Notes under the pieces: model-generated
Seen by the model: only the letters and a program-made list of their open reading frames with translations
Told to the model about the DNA's origin: nothing
Database searches by the model: none
Shown here: positions 52,867-61,623 of the stretch, piece by piece
Layout of the letters: each line of letters begins with the position of its first letter
Position numbering within the stretch: the stretch's first letter is position 1
NCBI GenBank assembly: GCA_035513055.1
Contig: DATKCT010000043.1
Coordinates: 1 to 64,000 of the forward strand
Length of the DNA: 64,000 bases
Direction: 5' to 3'
Source of the DNA: DATKCT01 sp035513055
GTDB taxonomy: Bacteria; Verrucomicrobiota; Verrucomicrobiia; Verrucomicrobiales; DEV007
Program-made: the position numbers and the translations under genes

Positions 52867-52869
52867 TCA
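52867..52869 (-). other. In-frame TGA splitting the VCBS/UnbV gene
   Basis: On the minus strand the reading frame runs GRQPDDL-stop-SFYWRQVLSHSP with no frame change. In this protein family the text is continuous at this point. A C to T change from CGA (Arg) to TGA would explain it. Confidence 0.8.
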
Positions 52870-54639
52870 AAGATCGTCGGGTTGCCGGCCGGTGATCATA
52901 CCGTTGGCGACGAGCAGGTCTTCCCAGCCGTCGTTGTTGAGATCGGCGAAAAGCGATCCCCAGCTCCACCGACCCATGTGAACGCGCTGAGAGAAGCTGA
53001 CGTCTTCGAAGCGCAAGCCTCCGCGATTGCGCAGAAGCGTGTTTCCCTGGGTCAGATGCTGGAAGCGAGCCCGGAGGCCGGGATCTCCGCCGGGCTTGAA
53101 CCAATCCTGTCCCGTGACGCGGCTTCCAGCAGAGGAGAACATATTGCTGACGTAGATGTCCATGAACCCATCGAGGTCGAAGTCTCCGGTGCAGGCGCTC
53201 ATCCCGAAGGCCCCTTGTTCCAGGCCGGTTTCGCTGGAAACATCGCGGAAGCGTCCGGAATCATTCCGGTAGAGCTGATTGCGTCCGAAGTCGTTGGCAA
53301 CGAAGAGGTCCGGATCGCCGTCGTTGTCGAAATCCTCCCACACTGCCGCATAACTGAAGCGCTGATTTTCCTCCTCAAAACCCGAATCGGCGGTGGCGTC
53401 GGTGAACCGCAAGGCGCCGTCATTGCGGAGGAAGACGTTGCGTCCGCCGCCGCGGGCGTCGAAGATCGGCCAGGGCGCGGCCAGGGCGCCTGGCTCGGCG
53501 TCTCCTGGGTAGTATTGGCAGACGTAGAGATCGAGGTCTCCGTCGCCGTCAGGGTCTGCGACCGCGAGGGAGTAAGCGCGGTCGATGTGCTCGAAGCGTT
53601 CGATCAAGGTGAAGCGGAGGGGGGATTCCTGCCGGAAAAGAGCAAGTCCCGCGGTGGTGCTCACGGCGCAGTCCTGGTCGCCGTCGTTGTCGAAATCGGC
53701 AAAGAGGGCGGCCTGGGAATTGTCGAGCAGGTCGAGACCCGCTTCCGCAGCGGCGTCGCGGAAGGATCCGCCGGGCTGACGGAGGAAGAGTTGGTTGGGC
53801 AGGCCGCCGAAGTGGCAGAGGTAGAGGTCTTCCAAGCCGTCTCCGTCGACGTCGGCTACGGCGAGACCGTTCCAGCCGAAAGGATCCGGGTAGAGAGCGG
53901 CTTCGATCTGGTGTCGCCAAAAGACGTTGTCGCGCAAGATCAACTCCTCGAAGCGCCCGCTGCCGGCCAGGACGGCGCGCGTGCAGTCCGCGAGGAAGGG
54001 TTGGGAGGCGTCCTTTCGCACGGTTTCCTCCTGATGATCGACGGTCAGTGATTGAAGGCGAAAGGATTGCCCGGGCCGTTCGGGATCGAAGGACCAGTCC
54101 GCAGACCATTCGGCTTCGAGTTCGCTGAGTTCGCCCGGGCGGCGGATCAAGGAGGAGACGAACTGCCGGGTGCGGCAGGCGCCGCTTTGCGGGCCGGGAG
54201 TAATCGAGAACACCTTCACCGCGCGCCGGGTTTCCACAGCATCGCGGGAGCGAAGGTGGAAGTGGGCGATTGCCTCGGCGAGGGGAACCAGAGCTTGCTT
54301 TTCGGGGTGAATGGCGCGCCGGACCTCGATGGATCCGGCGAGCGAACGGATATCCGGAGTTTCTGGGATGAAGTGTGTGGCGCGGGCCGTGGGAAGGGCG
54401 ATGGCTTCGAGAACCGTGGACAGAGGCTCTTCGACCTTCGGAGAGGCGAGGAGGGAACAAAGATCTTCGAGGCGGTTTGCCGCCAAACTGGCCAAGATCT
54501 CTTCGAGGGGGAGATCGTCGCCGGCTGGCGTCTGCCCCGGTATGGGCGCGGCGCACCATGCCATACCGGCGATCCAGACGACTGTGGGAAAGAGCCGCAT
54601 CGGAACGAGGCTATCCAACCGTGGTGTCCTCTGCAACAC
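52870..54639 (-). pseudogene. N-terminal half of split VCBS gene: signal peptide and FG-GAP propeller
   Basis: The segment of 590 residues has an N-terminal hydrophobic signal (about 13-33, FPTVVWIAGMAWCAAPIPG), a helical region (about 35-210) and FG-GAP/VCBS repeats with Ca-type loops DVDGDGLEDLY, DFDNDGDQDCA, DPDGDGDLDLY, DFDNDGDPDLF, DFDLDGFMDIY and DLNNDGWEDLL (about 265-580). It ends at a TGA right after ANGMITGRQPDDL. Relatives such as the intact gene at 30548-32866 continue into an UnbV domain. This half alone would give a secreted propeller without the UnbV-thioredoxin-TPR part. A methionine nine codons downstream of the first ATG (54615) is another possible start. Confidence 0.8.
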
Positions 54640-54867
54640 CTTCGCAACATGCCCTTTAGGCCTGGGGCGCCCCGGGGGCTAGTCACGGTCCGGCGGCCCG
54701 GCAAAGGCGAGCTTTTCCACTTGCCCGTTCCCGGGCGCTCGTCTACTCTGCTCCGCGTCCTCGCGGACGGCGCCTTTACCAACAGCTTTCTCTGATTGCG
54801 TAAGGAGTGGGGTTTCCCCGCTCCTTTTCGTTCCAGAGGTTTGTCTACCAGATTTTGTCTACCAGAT
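54640..54867 (+). promoter_or_regulatory. nusA upstream region
   Basis: The 228-bp divergent region between the split VCBS gene and nusA contains no rimP or tRNA. TTGCCC and TACTCT with a 17-bp spacing lie near 54722 and form a weak promoter candidate. The hairpin and 14-bp duplication described separately lie at its end. The region has to hold the promoters for both directions. Confidence 0.45.
54802..54832 (+). terminator. Terminator-like hairpin in the nusA leader
   Basis: GGAGTGGGG (54804-54812) pairs with CCCCGCTCC (54816-54824) around TTT, with one T-G pair. Flanking AA and TT extend the stem, and TTTTCGTT follows. On the plus strand this is a strong intrinsic terminator shape, 36 bp ahead of the nusA ATG. 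No plus-strand gene precedes it, so it is best read as an attenuator of nusA or the end of a small leader RNA. Confidence 0.7.
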
Positions 54868-54868
54868 A
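54841..54868 (+). repeat. 14-bp direct duplication ending at the nusA start
   Basis: TTGTCTACCAGATT (54841-54854) is followed at once by TTGTCTACCAGATA (54855-54868), whose last base is the A of the nusA ATG. The duplicated unit pushes the leader hairpin one unit further from the start. No Shine-Dalgarno sequence is visible in the repeats. Confidence 0.85.
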
Positions 54869-56133
54869 TGACCAGCGAACTTCTTGCTCTTTTCGAGTTC
54901 TACGAAAAAGAGAAAGGGATCGATCGCCAGACGATGATCGAGGCGGTGGAATCCGCCCTTTTGTCAGCTTCGAAGAAGAGCGTCGTGGGTCAAGCGCGGG
55001 AGTTGCGGGTGAAGATTGACGAGAAGAAGGGCACGATCAAGGCGATCGCCAAGCTGATCGTGGCGGAGGAGGTGACGCAACCCTATGATGAGATCGCCCT
55101 GGCGCAGGCCCGGCGGATCAAGCCGGATGTGCAGGTGGGCGATGAGGTCGACGTCGAGATCACTCCCCGCGATTTTGGCCGGATCGCGGCGCAAACGGCC
55201 AAGCAGGCGATCATGCAGCGGATCCGGCAGGCCGAGAAGGCCATGATCTACGACGAGTTCAAGGATCGGGCCGGAGACATTGTGGGGGGGACGGTGCGGC
55301 GTTTTGAGAAGTCTGATGTGATCATCGATTTGGGGCGTTTCGAGGGAGTGATGCCCTCGCGGGAGCGGGTGACGACGGAGGAATACAACATTGGCGACCG
55401 GATCCGGGCTTACGTGGTGGCCGTCGAAAACACGACCCGCGGGCCGGAGATCATCCTTTCCCGGAGTCATCCCAACTTTATCCGGCGGCTCTTCGAGATG
55501 GAGGTCAGCGAGATCGCCGATCACACCGTGGAGATCAAAGCCATCGCGCGGGAGGCGGGTTACCGGACCAAGATCGCCGTCCACAGCGACGAAGAGAAGG
55601 TGGATCCTGTGGGGGCCTGTGTCGGATTGCGGGGCGCGCGGGTGAAAAACATCGTCAGGGAACTGAACAACGAAAAGGTGGACATCATCCGGTGGTCGTC
55701 GGATCCCGAGGAGTTCGTGCGGGACGCCCTGCGACCGGCGCAGATCCGGTCGATCAAACTGGAGCGGGATCGCCGGGTATTGCGTCTGACCGTGGACGAG
55801 GAGGAGTTGTCCAAGGCGATTGGGAGAAGGGGACAGAACGCGCGATTGACTTCGCGGTTGTTGGGATGGGACGTGCAGATCGAAAAGGACGAATCCGCCC
55901 ATCATGCGTTCGAGGCCCGGTTGCAGGAGGCCGCTTCGGTGTTGGCAGGACAACTCGGAATCCCAGAGGACTCGGCCATGCAATTGGTGCAGAACGGGCT
56001 GGTTAATTTGGAAGGCGTGGCCATGGTTGAGGCCAAGGACATCACGGATATCCTGTCGGTCTCGGCCGAAGAAGCTGCGGCTCTCTTGGAGAGGGCGAAG
56101 GGCCAGTTCGCCGCCGAGGGACAGGGGGCTTGA
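54868..56133 (+). CDS. nusA: Transcription termination/antitermination factor NusA
   Basis: The 421-residue protein contains the NusA N-terminal domain (1-125, LLALFEFYEKEKGIDRQTMIEAVESALLSASKK), an S1 domain (about 130-200, GDIVGGTVRRFEKSDVIIDLG), two KH domains (about 230-345, KVDPVGACVGLRGARVKNIVRELNNEKVDIIRW and LSKAIGRRGQNARLTSRLLGW) and one acidic helical C-terminal repeat. NusA binds RNA polymerase and RNA to tune pausing and termination. The ATG at 54868 is chosen from the domain start. The usual rimP partner is absent. It is followed by infB after 95 bp, as in most bacteria. Confidence 0.95.
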   Translation: MTSELLALFEFYEKEKGIDRQTMIEAVESALLSASKKSVVGQARELRVKIDEKKGTIKAIAKLIVAEEVTQPYDEIALAQARRIKPDVQVGDEVDVEITPRDFGRIAAQTAKQAIMQRIRQAEKAMIYDEFKDRAGDIVGGTVRRFEKSDVIIDLGRFEGVMPSRERVTTEEYNIGDRIRAYVVAVENTTRGPEIILSRSHPNFIRRLFEMEVSEIADHTVEIKAIAREAGYRTKIAVHSDEEKVDPVGACVGLRGARVKNIVRELNNEKVDIIRWSSDPEEFVRDALRPAQIRSIKLERDRRVLRLTVDEEELSKAIGRRGQNARLTSRLLGWDVQIEKDESAHHAFEARLQEAASVLAGQLGIPEDSAMQLVQNGLVNLEGVAMVEAKDITDILSVSAEEAAALLERAKGQFAAEGQGA

Positions 56134-56228
56134 TCAGAGGGTCTGCCTTCCCCACCACAGATTTATAGTATTAATCATTCAATCATTCAACATCATTCCT
56201 ATTGAGCCTTTGCGCCGACAGTTCGAGC

Positions 56229-58397
56229 ATGCCTTCCGACACGACCAACTCCGATTCTTCCCCTCAGCCTTCCGGAAAGGGGTCCGGTCGCGAAGTGCTC
56301 GATCTTCTTGGCGAGAAGAAGCCGCGGCGCAGGAGAGCTGCTGAACCCGTAACGCCGCCGGCCGCCGGCCCGGTGAAAGAACCGGCGGAGCCGACGGTGG
56401 CTGACCGGAAGGCGGAGGCGCTGGACCTGCTCGAGGAAGAAGCAAACCGAGAGCGGAAGCGCAAGGAGGCGCATAAGAATCCTCCGCTTCAGGAAAAGGC
56501 GGGAGCGACTATCTTGCCGCCGATCTCCCGGATTCAAGCCGAGCAAGAGCGGCGGATGCAAGCGCCGCGCGAGGAGGAAGAGCCGCCGCAGGAAATGGAA
56601 GAGGGTCCGGACGGCGAGAAGATCATTCATTTGAAGCCGCCGATCTTGGTGAAGGATCTTGCGGACCGGCTGGGGATCAAGCCCCATCGTCTGATCGCCG
56701 AGCTATTGGAATGGAACGTCTTCGCCAGCGCGACGGCGGCGCTCGAGCCGGACATCGTGGCCAAGATCTGCGAGCGCCACGGTTTTGTCTTTGAACGGGT
56801 GAAGCGGGAAGCGGGCGCCGGCGTGCACAAGCAGGAGGAGGTCATCGCCGAGCCGCTGCCGCCCGACAAGGCGGAGGAGGAAGACCAGCTTCAGGCGCGG
56901 GCGCCGATTATCACCCTGATGGGCCATGTTGACCACGGGAAGACCTCTTTATTGGACGCCATTCGCCGGAGCAAGATCGCTTCGGGGGAGGCGGGGGGGA
57001 TCACGCAGCACATCGCGGCCTACAGCGTGCCGGTGGGAGAGGGCAAAGTGACGTTCATTGACACTCCAGGCCACGCGGCTTTCACCGAGATGAGGGCCCG
57101 CGGGGCGAATGTGACCGACATCGTGGTGTTGGTGATAGCGGCTGACGACGGAGTGATGCCGCAGACGTTGGAGGCCTACAATCATGCCAAAGCGGCGGGA
57201 GTGGCGGTGATGGTGGCTCTGAACAAGTGCGACTTGGCTTCCGCCAATATAGACCGGGTCAAGTCGCAATTGCAGGAGATGGGGTTGACGCCGGAAGATT
57301 GGGGTGGAGAGACCATTTGCGTGGAGGTGTCGGCTACCAAAGGCATTGGAATCGACACATTGTTGGAGATGATGGCCTTGCAGGCCGAGGTGCTCGAGTT
57401 GCGCGCCAATCCCAAGGGGCCCGCGCGGGCGACTGTAGTCGAGGCCAGTTATCGCGAGGGACGTGGTCCCACGGCCACGGTCATCGTGCAGACCGGCGCC
57501 TTGGAGGTGGGCCAGCCTTTCATTTGCGGACCGTGCTGGGGCAAGATCAAGTCGTTGATAGACGATCTCGGATCTCCGGTGAAGAGCGCCGGACCTTCCA
57601 CGCCGGTGGAGCTGCTGGGTTTCGACGAGTTGCCCAACGTCGGGGACGAGGTCGTGCAAATGGAATCGGAACGGGCCGCCAAGCGGCTGAGCGAGGAGCG
57701 TCAATTGGAGTTGCGGCAGACCAAACTTCGCGCCCAGGGCAAACCGCGGTTGGAACGGATGCTGGAAAGCATGCACGGAGCGGGCAAACCCGTCATCAAA
57801 GTGGTGCTCAAGGCCGATGTGCAAGGATCGGTGGAAGCGATCGCCGCGGCCCTTCAGGATATCCGGAGCGAGAAGATCGACCTCGACATCATTCACGCGG
57901 GAGCAGGAGCGGTGAGCGAGTCCGACATTCTTTTGGCCAGCGCCTCCGAAGCCGTGATCATTGGATTCAACGTCAAAGTCGAGAGCAGCGCGGTCAAGGT
58001 GGCCAAGCGGGAGCAGGTGCAGGTGAAGCTCTTCAGCATCATTTATGAGCTGGTGGACCAAGTCCGCGTCGCCATGCTCGGAATGTTGGAACCGGAGCAT
58101 CGCGAGATTATGGTTGGGCATGCCCGGGTCAAACAGGTGTTCAAGCTGTCCCGGGGAATGGTCGCAGGTTGTGTGGTCATCGATGGACGGATTCTTCGTT
58201 CGGCCCGGGCCCGCGTGTTGCGAGGCGACCAGCCTGTCTACGACGGCGGTTTCGCAACCCTCCGCCGCTTTACCGAGGATGTCAGCGAAGTGCGCAACGG
58301 GTTGGAATGCGGGATTCGTCTCGGAGATTTTTCGGAGTATCAGGAGGACGATATCATCGAGTGTTATCAGTTGGAGAGGATGGAGCAATCCCTATGA
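56229..58397 (+). CDS. infB: Translation initiation factor IF-2
   Basis: The 722-residue protein has a short, charged N-terminal region (1-130, with alternating Pro/Glu/Lys), an IF2 N-terminal domain (about 135-190), and the G domain with GHVDHGKTS (232-240), DTPGHAAF (about 278) and NKCD (about 332). Domains II, III and IV with the C-terminal initiator-tRNA binding region (FATLRRFTEDVSEVRNGLECGI) follow. IF-2 places fMet-tRNA on the 30S subunit. ATG 56229 is preferred over TTG 56202. The short N-terminus is at the low end for the family. Confidence 0.95.
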   Translation: MPSDTTNSDSSPQPSGKGSGREVLDLLGEKKPRRRRAAEPVTPPAAGPVKEPAEPTVADRKAEALDLLEEEANRERKRKEAHKNPPLQEKAGATILPPISRIQAEQERRMQAPREEEEPPQEMEEGPDGEKIIHLKPPILVKDLADRLGIKPHRLIAELLEWNVFASATAALEPDIVAKICERHGFVFERVKREAGAGVHKQEEVIAEPLPPDKAEEEDQLQARAPIITLMGHVDHGKTSLLDAIRRSKIASGEAGGITQHIAAYSVPVGEGKVTFIDTPGHAAFTEMRARGANVTDIVVLVIAADDGVMPQTLEAYNHAKAAGVAVMVALNKCDLASANIDRVKSQLQEMGLTPEDWGGETICVEVSATKGIGIDTLLEMMALQAEVLELRANPKGPARATVVEASYREGRGPTATVIVQTGALEVGQPFICGPCWGKIKSLIDDLGSPVKSAGPSTPVELLGFDELPNVGDEVVQMESERAAKRLSEERQLELRQTKLRAQGKPRLERMLESMHGAGKPVIKVVLKADVQGSVEAIAAALQDIRSEKIDLDIIHAGAGAVSESDILLASASEAVIIGFNVKVESSAVKVAKREQVQVKLFSIIYELVDQVRVAMLGMLEPEHREIMVGHARVKQVFKLSRGMVAGCVVIDGRILRSARARVLRGDQPVYDGGFATLRRFTEDVSEVRNGLECGIRLGDFSEYQEDDIIECYQLERMEQSL

Positions 58398-58466
58398 CCG
58401 GGATCAGCGGCAAGTCCGGCTTGAGCGCCGGACGCTCGACCCGCTCAAACCGCAATATTTGTTGCC

Positions 58467-58847
58467 ATGAGTCGCCGTATGCAAAGGGTGTGCGAACTGT
58501 TGCGCCGCGAGATCAGCGGGATCTTGCAGCGCGAATTCGATTTCGGATCCGTGCTAGTGACGGTGAACGGGGTGGATGTGACCCCTGATCTGAAACAGGC
58601 GCACGTTTACCTGGGAATGATCGGGGCGGGGAATCGGCATGCCGAGCTTCTGGAGCGAATCGAGGGCCGGCGGGCCGCCATTCAGGAAGCAGTGGCGCGC
58701 CGGGTGGTCCTGAAGTACACGCCTCAACTTCACTTCCGCGCGGATGACTCGGTCGAGCGTGGAGTGCGGGTGCTGTCCATCATGGACGAGATCGAGATTC
58801 CGCAAGAGGAAGGCGAAGGAGCGGGGGAGCGGAATTCGGGGGAATGA
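58467..58847 (+). CDS. rbfA: Ribosome-binding factor A
   Basis: The 126-residue KH-like protein has MSRRMQRVCELLRREISGILQREF, VNGVDVTPDLKQAHVYLGMI and a LKYTPQLHFRADDSVERG stretch, all typical of RbfA. It helps 16S rRNA 5' helix maturation, often in the cold. The stop overlaps the next gene by 4 bp (ATGA). The Glu-rich C-terminus is variable. Confidence 0.95.
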   Translation: MSRRMQRVCELLRREISGILQREFDFGSVLVTVNGVDVTPDLKQAHVYLGMIGAGNRHAELLERIEGRRAAIQEAVARRVVLKYTPQLHFRADDSVERGVRVLSIMDEIEIPQEEGEGAGERNSGE

Positions 58848-59839
58848 CGGGGGACGCGAGCCAGAGTTTGGACGAGGTGACGCGGGCGTTGGAGGAGGCC
58901 GGACATGTGGCGATCGCCAGCCATGTTCGTCCTGACGGAGATGCTATCGGCTCTCAAGTGGCCTTGGCGCACGGACTGCGCAACCGCGGGAAACAAGTGA
59001 CCTTGTTGAATGAGGACGGCGTTCCGGGGAATCTTGCCTTTCTTCCCGGCGCCGCCTGGGTGGACGTTTCATCGGGAAGGCCGTGTCCGGCGGATTTGGT
59101 CGTGGCCGTGGACACGGCGGCCCGCAGCAGACTGGGCGAAAGGACCTTGGCTTCCCTTCCCAAGGAGGCTCCGTGGATCAATCTGGATCATCACGCGAGC
59201 AATCCGCGCTACGGAACCATCAACTATGTCGATGCGGACTCGCCGGCGACTGGGGAAATTGTGGCCCAAATCTTCGTGCGAGCGGGGTGGGAGTTGACGC
59301 CGGAGGCTTCGGTCAATCTTTTTGCGGCGATCTCCACGGACACCGGCTCGTTTCGCTATCCGAACACTAGCGCGGGGACGTTTCGTGTGGCGGCGGACCT
59401 GGTGACAGCGGGCGTGGACGTGGGCGATTTGAGCCGGCGCTTGTATGATTGCCATCCTGTGAGCCGCATTCGGCTGCTGGGCGAACTGCTGCAAGTCCTC
59501 GATTTGCGCTGTGATGGGCGACTGGCAAGTTGGTCTCTGGACCGGGGCATCATGGAACGGGTGAACTGCCGTCCTGAAGACAGCGAGGGACTCATCGACG
59601 TCATTCGCTCGATCGACACCGTCGTGGCGGCGGTGTTTTTCGAAGAACTCGAGGACGGTGAGCAGGTCAGGATTAGCGCTCGTTCCAAATCCAAGACCGT
59701 CGACGTAGGCGCGATTTGCGCCGAGTTCGGCGGAGGCGGGCATCCCTTAGCCGCCGGCGTGCGCGTGCGCGGCAGGCTCGCCGAGGTTCGGGAAAGTTTT
59801 CTCCAACGAATTGAAGATGTCCTTGAAGGAACAAATTGA
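58844..59839 (+). CDS. nrnA: DHH/DHHA1 phosphoesterase, NrnA-like (oligoribonuclease / pAp phosphatase)
   Basis: The 331-residue protein has the DHH catalytic motifs: HVRPDGDAIGS (27-37), VVAVDTAA (about 85), NLDHHASN (about 111-118) and STDTGSFRY (about 165). The C-terminal DHHA1 domain ends in FGGGGHPLAAG (about 298-308). NrnA degrades short RNAs and dephosphorylates pAp. The gene is often found between rbfA and truB, as here. ATGA overlap with rbfA. It overlaps the truB start by 23 bp. Confidence 0.93.
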   Translation: MTGDASQSLDEVTRALEEAGHVAIASHVRPDGDAIGSQVALAHGLRNRGKQVTLLNEDGVPGNLAFLPGAAWVDVSSGRPCPADLVVAVDTAARSRLGERTLASLPKEAPWINLDHHASNPRYGTINYVDADSPATGEIVAQIFVRAGWELTPEASVNLFAAISTDTGSFRYPNTSAGTFRVAADLVTAGVDVGDLSRRLYDCHPVSRIRLLGELLQVLDLRCDGRLASWSLDRGIMERVNCRPEDSEGLIDVIRSIDTVVAAVFFEELEDGEQVRISARSKSKTVDVGAICAEFGGGGHPLAAGVRVRGRLAEVRESFLQRIEDVLEGTN

Positions 59840-60539
59840 CGGCGTGCTTCTGGTCGACAAGGAGCCGGGCATGACTTCGCACGACGTCGTGGCGATGGCG
59901 CGGCGGAAGTTGCAGATCCGCAAGATTGGGCATTGCGGCACGTTGGATCCCATGGCCACAGGGCTCCTCATTTTGGTGATCGGGCGCGGGACCAAGATAC
60001 AAGACCTCTTGATGAGCGAGGACAAGACCTACGAGGGAACAATCCGGTTGGGTACGGCGACCGACACGCAGGACGCCGAGGGGCGGGTGATCGAGGAGCG
60101 GGAAGTCCCCGCTATGGACCGCGCCCGGGTCGAAGCCGTCTTCGCCGAGTTCAGCGGAGATTTCTTCCAGATTCCACCGATGGTCTCGGCTATCAAGAAA
60201 GACGGTGTTCCCCTCTACAAGCTGGCCCGGCAGGGAAAGATGATCGAACGCGAGCCGCGCTTGGTCCATGTTTACCAGTACGAGGTCTTGTCGGTGGAGC
60301 CTCCGGACATCGGGTTTCGCGTCGTTTGCAGCAAGGGATTCTACGTGCGAACCTACGCTCATGACATAGGGGAGAGGTTAGGTTGTGGCGGTCATTTGAA
60401 ATCGCTGCGGAGGACGCGTTCTGGGAATTTCGACTTGGAACGTGCGGCGACGATCCGGCAACTTCGCGAGAGCCCGGCCGCCGAGGTGGCGGCCCGGGTG
60501 TTGAGTTTGCCGGAAGTATCCCGCATGCGAGGCGCCTGA
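59817..60539 (+). CDS. truB: tRNA pseudouridine(55) synthase
   Basis: The 240-residue protein has the TruB motif GHCGTLDPMATGLL with catalytic Asp44, followed by KTYEGTIRLGTATDTQDAEG and PPMVSAIKKDGVPLYKLARQG. The C-terminal CSKGFYVRTYAHDIGERLGCGGHL is typical too. It modifies U55 in the T loop of tRNAs. ATG 59817 lies inside the 3' end of nrnA. The C-terminal PUA-like extension found in some TruB proteins is short here. Confidence 0.94.
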   Translation: MSLKEQIDGVLLVDKEPGMTSHDVVAMARRKLQIRKIGHCGTLDPMATGLLILVIGRGTKIQDLLMSEDKTYEGTIRLGTATDTQDAEGRVIEEREVPAMDRARVEAVFAEFSGDFFQIPPMVSAIKKDGVPLYKLARQGKMIEREPRLVHVYQYEVLSVEPPDIGFRVVCSKGFYVRTYAHDIGERLGCGGHLKSLRRTRSGNFDLERAATIRQLRESPAAEVAARVLSLPEVSRMRGA

Positions 60540-60558
60540 TTGAGCCTTATTTTGGGGT

Positions 60559-61623
60559 ATGCATGTCCTGCACGACATCGCGGAAATGAGTGTGCTGGCG
60601 GGGCCGCTGCATCTGGCTATCGGTGTGTTCGACGGCGTGCATCTTGGACATCGCGCCGTGATTGGAGCGGCTTTGGAGGCGGCCAGACGGGAAGGCGGGT
60701 CCGGGTTGGTGGTGACCTTCGACCCGCATCCGGCCCGGGTGCTGGCGCCGGAGCGAGCCCCGCGTTTGCTCACCACAACCCGGCACAAGCTGCGAGTGCT
60801 CGAGCGCCTGGGTGTGCCGGAGACCCTGGTGATCCGCTTCGACCGGGCTTTCGCGGCGTTGACCGGGGAGAAATTTATCGGCTTGTTGCTGGCGAACGCT
60901 CCAGGAATCGCCAGCGTGTCGGTCGGAGAAAACTGGGCTTTTGGCAGGAACCGGCGGGGATCAGTCCCGCTGTTGCGGCGGCTGGGAGCCGAACATGGAT
61001 TCTTCGTTTCCGCCGTCGGGGAGGTGATGCTGGATTCCGCCGTGGTCAGCAGCACGGAGGTGCGGCGGGCGGTTCAAGCTGGGGATTTCGCTAGGGCGGG
61101 ACTGCTGCTCGGCCGGCCCTACACGGTATGGGGAACCGTTGCGCCGGGAGACGGCCTAGGCAGGACGCTGGGCGTTCCCACGGCCAATCTCGAGGTGGCC
61201 TGCGAGCAATTGCCTCCCAGCGGCGTGTATGCCGTGAGGGTGGAATGTCAGGGACGCGGATATAAGGGCGTGGCGAACCTGGGATACCGGCCCAGCCTGG
61301 GCCGGGAGGATCAAGAGCGCCGGTTGGAAGTGCATGTGTTCGATTTCTCGGGAGATCTCTACGGGCAGGAAATCGAAGTGGACTTCTATCGTTTCCTGCG
61401 GCCCGAACACCGCTTTGCCTCCTTTGTCGAACTGCGCGCACAGATAGCGCGGGACATCGAGGAAGCGCGAGCGGTTCTGGGCGAGGAAGGCGCGGGACCA
61501 GCGGCTCCGGCTACTGCTTCAGCTCAGGATCGCCCGGTTTCTCCATGGTCAATGTCACTCCGTCAGGCCAATCTGCTCCGGCGAAAATCCAGGCGCGGAG
61601 TGAGGCGATCTCGGCGGGGTTGA
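60559..61623 (+). CDS. ribF: Bifunctional riboflavin kinase / FAD synthetase
   Basis: The 354-residue protein has an N-terminal nucleotidyltransferase domain with AIGVFDGVHLGHRAVI (about 21-36), VVTFDPHPARV, the VSSTEVRRAVQAGD switch (about 163-176), and a C-terminal flavokinase domain with GDGLGRTLGVPTANLEV, SGVYAVRVECQGRGYKGVANLGYRPS and LEVHVFDFSGDLYG. It makes FMN and FAD. The last about 35 residues (after EARAVLGEEGAG) are low-complexity and Arg-rich and overlap the end of the minus-strand gene by 113 bp. The ATG at 60559 is used. Confidence 0.94.
   Translation: MHVLHDIAEMSVLAGPLHLAIGVFDGVHLGHRAVIGAALEAARREGGSGLVVTFDPHPARVLAPERAPRLLTTTRHKLRVLERLGVPETLVIRFDRAFAALTGEKFIGLLLANAPGIASVSVGENWAFGRNRRGSVPLLRRLGAEHGFFVSAVGEVMLDSAVVSSTEVRRAVQAGDFARAGLLLGRPYTVWGTVAPGDGLGRTLGVPTANLEVACEQLPPSGVYAVRVECQGRGYKGVANLGYRPSLGREDQERRLEVHVFDFSGDLYGQEIEVDFYRFLRPEHRFASFVELRAQIARDIEEARAVLGEEGAGPAAPATASAQDRPVSPWSMSLRQANLLRRKSRRGVRRSRRG

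Noticed and set aside
52867..52869. Reading the TGA as selenocysteine or another recoded residue
   Set aside because: The family does not have a Cys or Sec at this position as far as I know, no SECIS-like hairpin was noticed, and a CGA to TGA change explains it.
52369..54051. Long open frame on the plus strand opposite the VCBS gene (560 codons)
   Set aside because: The opposite strand has clear FG-GAP, UnbV and thioredoxin-like patterns; the plus frame is their complement.
56949..58388. Open frame of 479 codons opposite infB
   Set aside because: It is antisense to the G domain and C-terminal domains of IF-2, with no protein-like pattern of its own.
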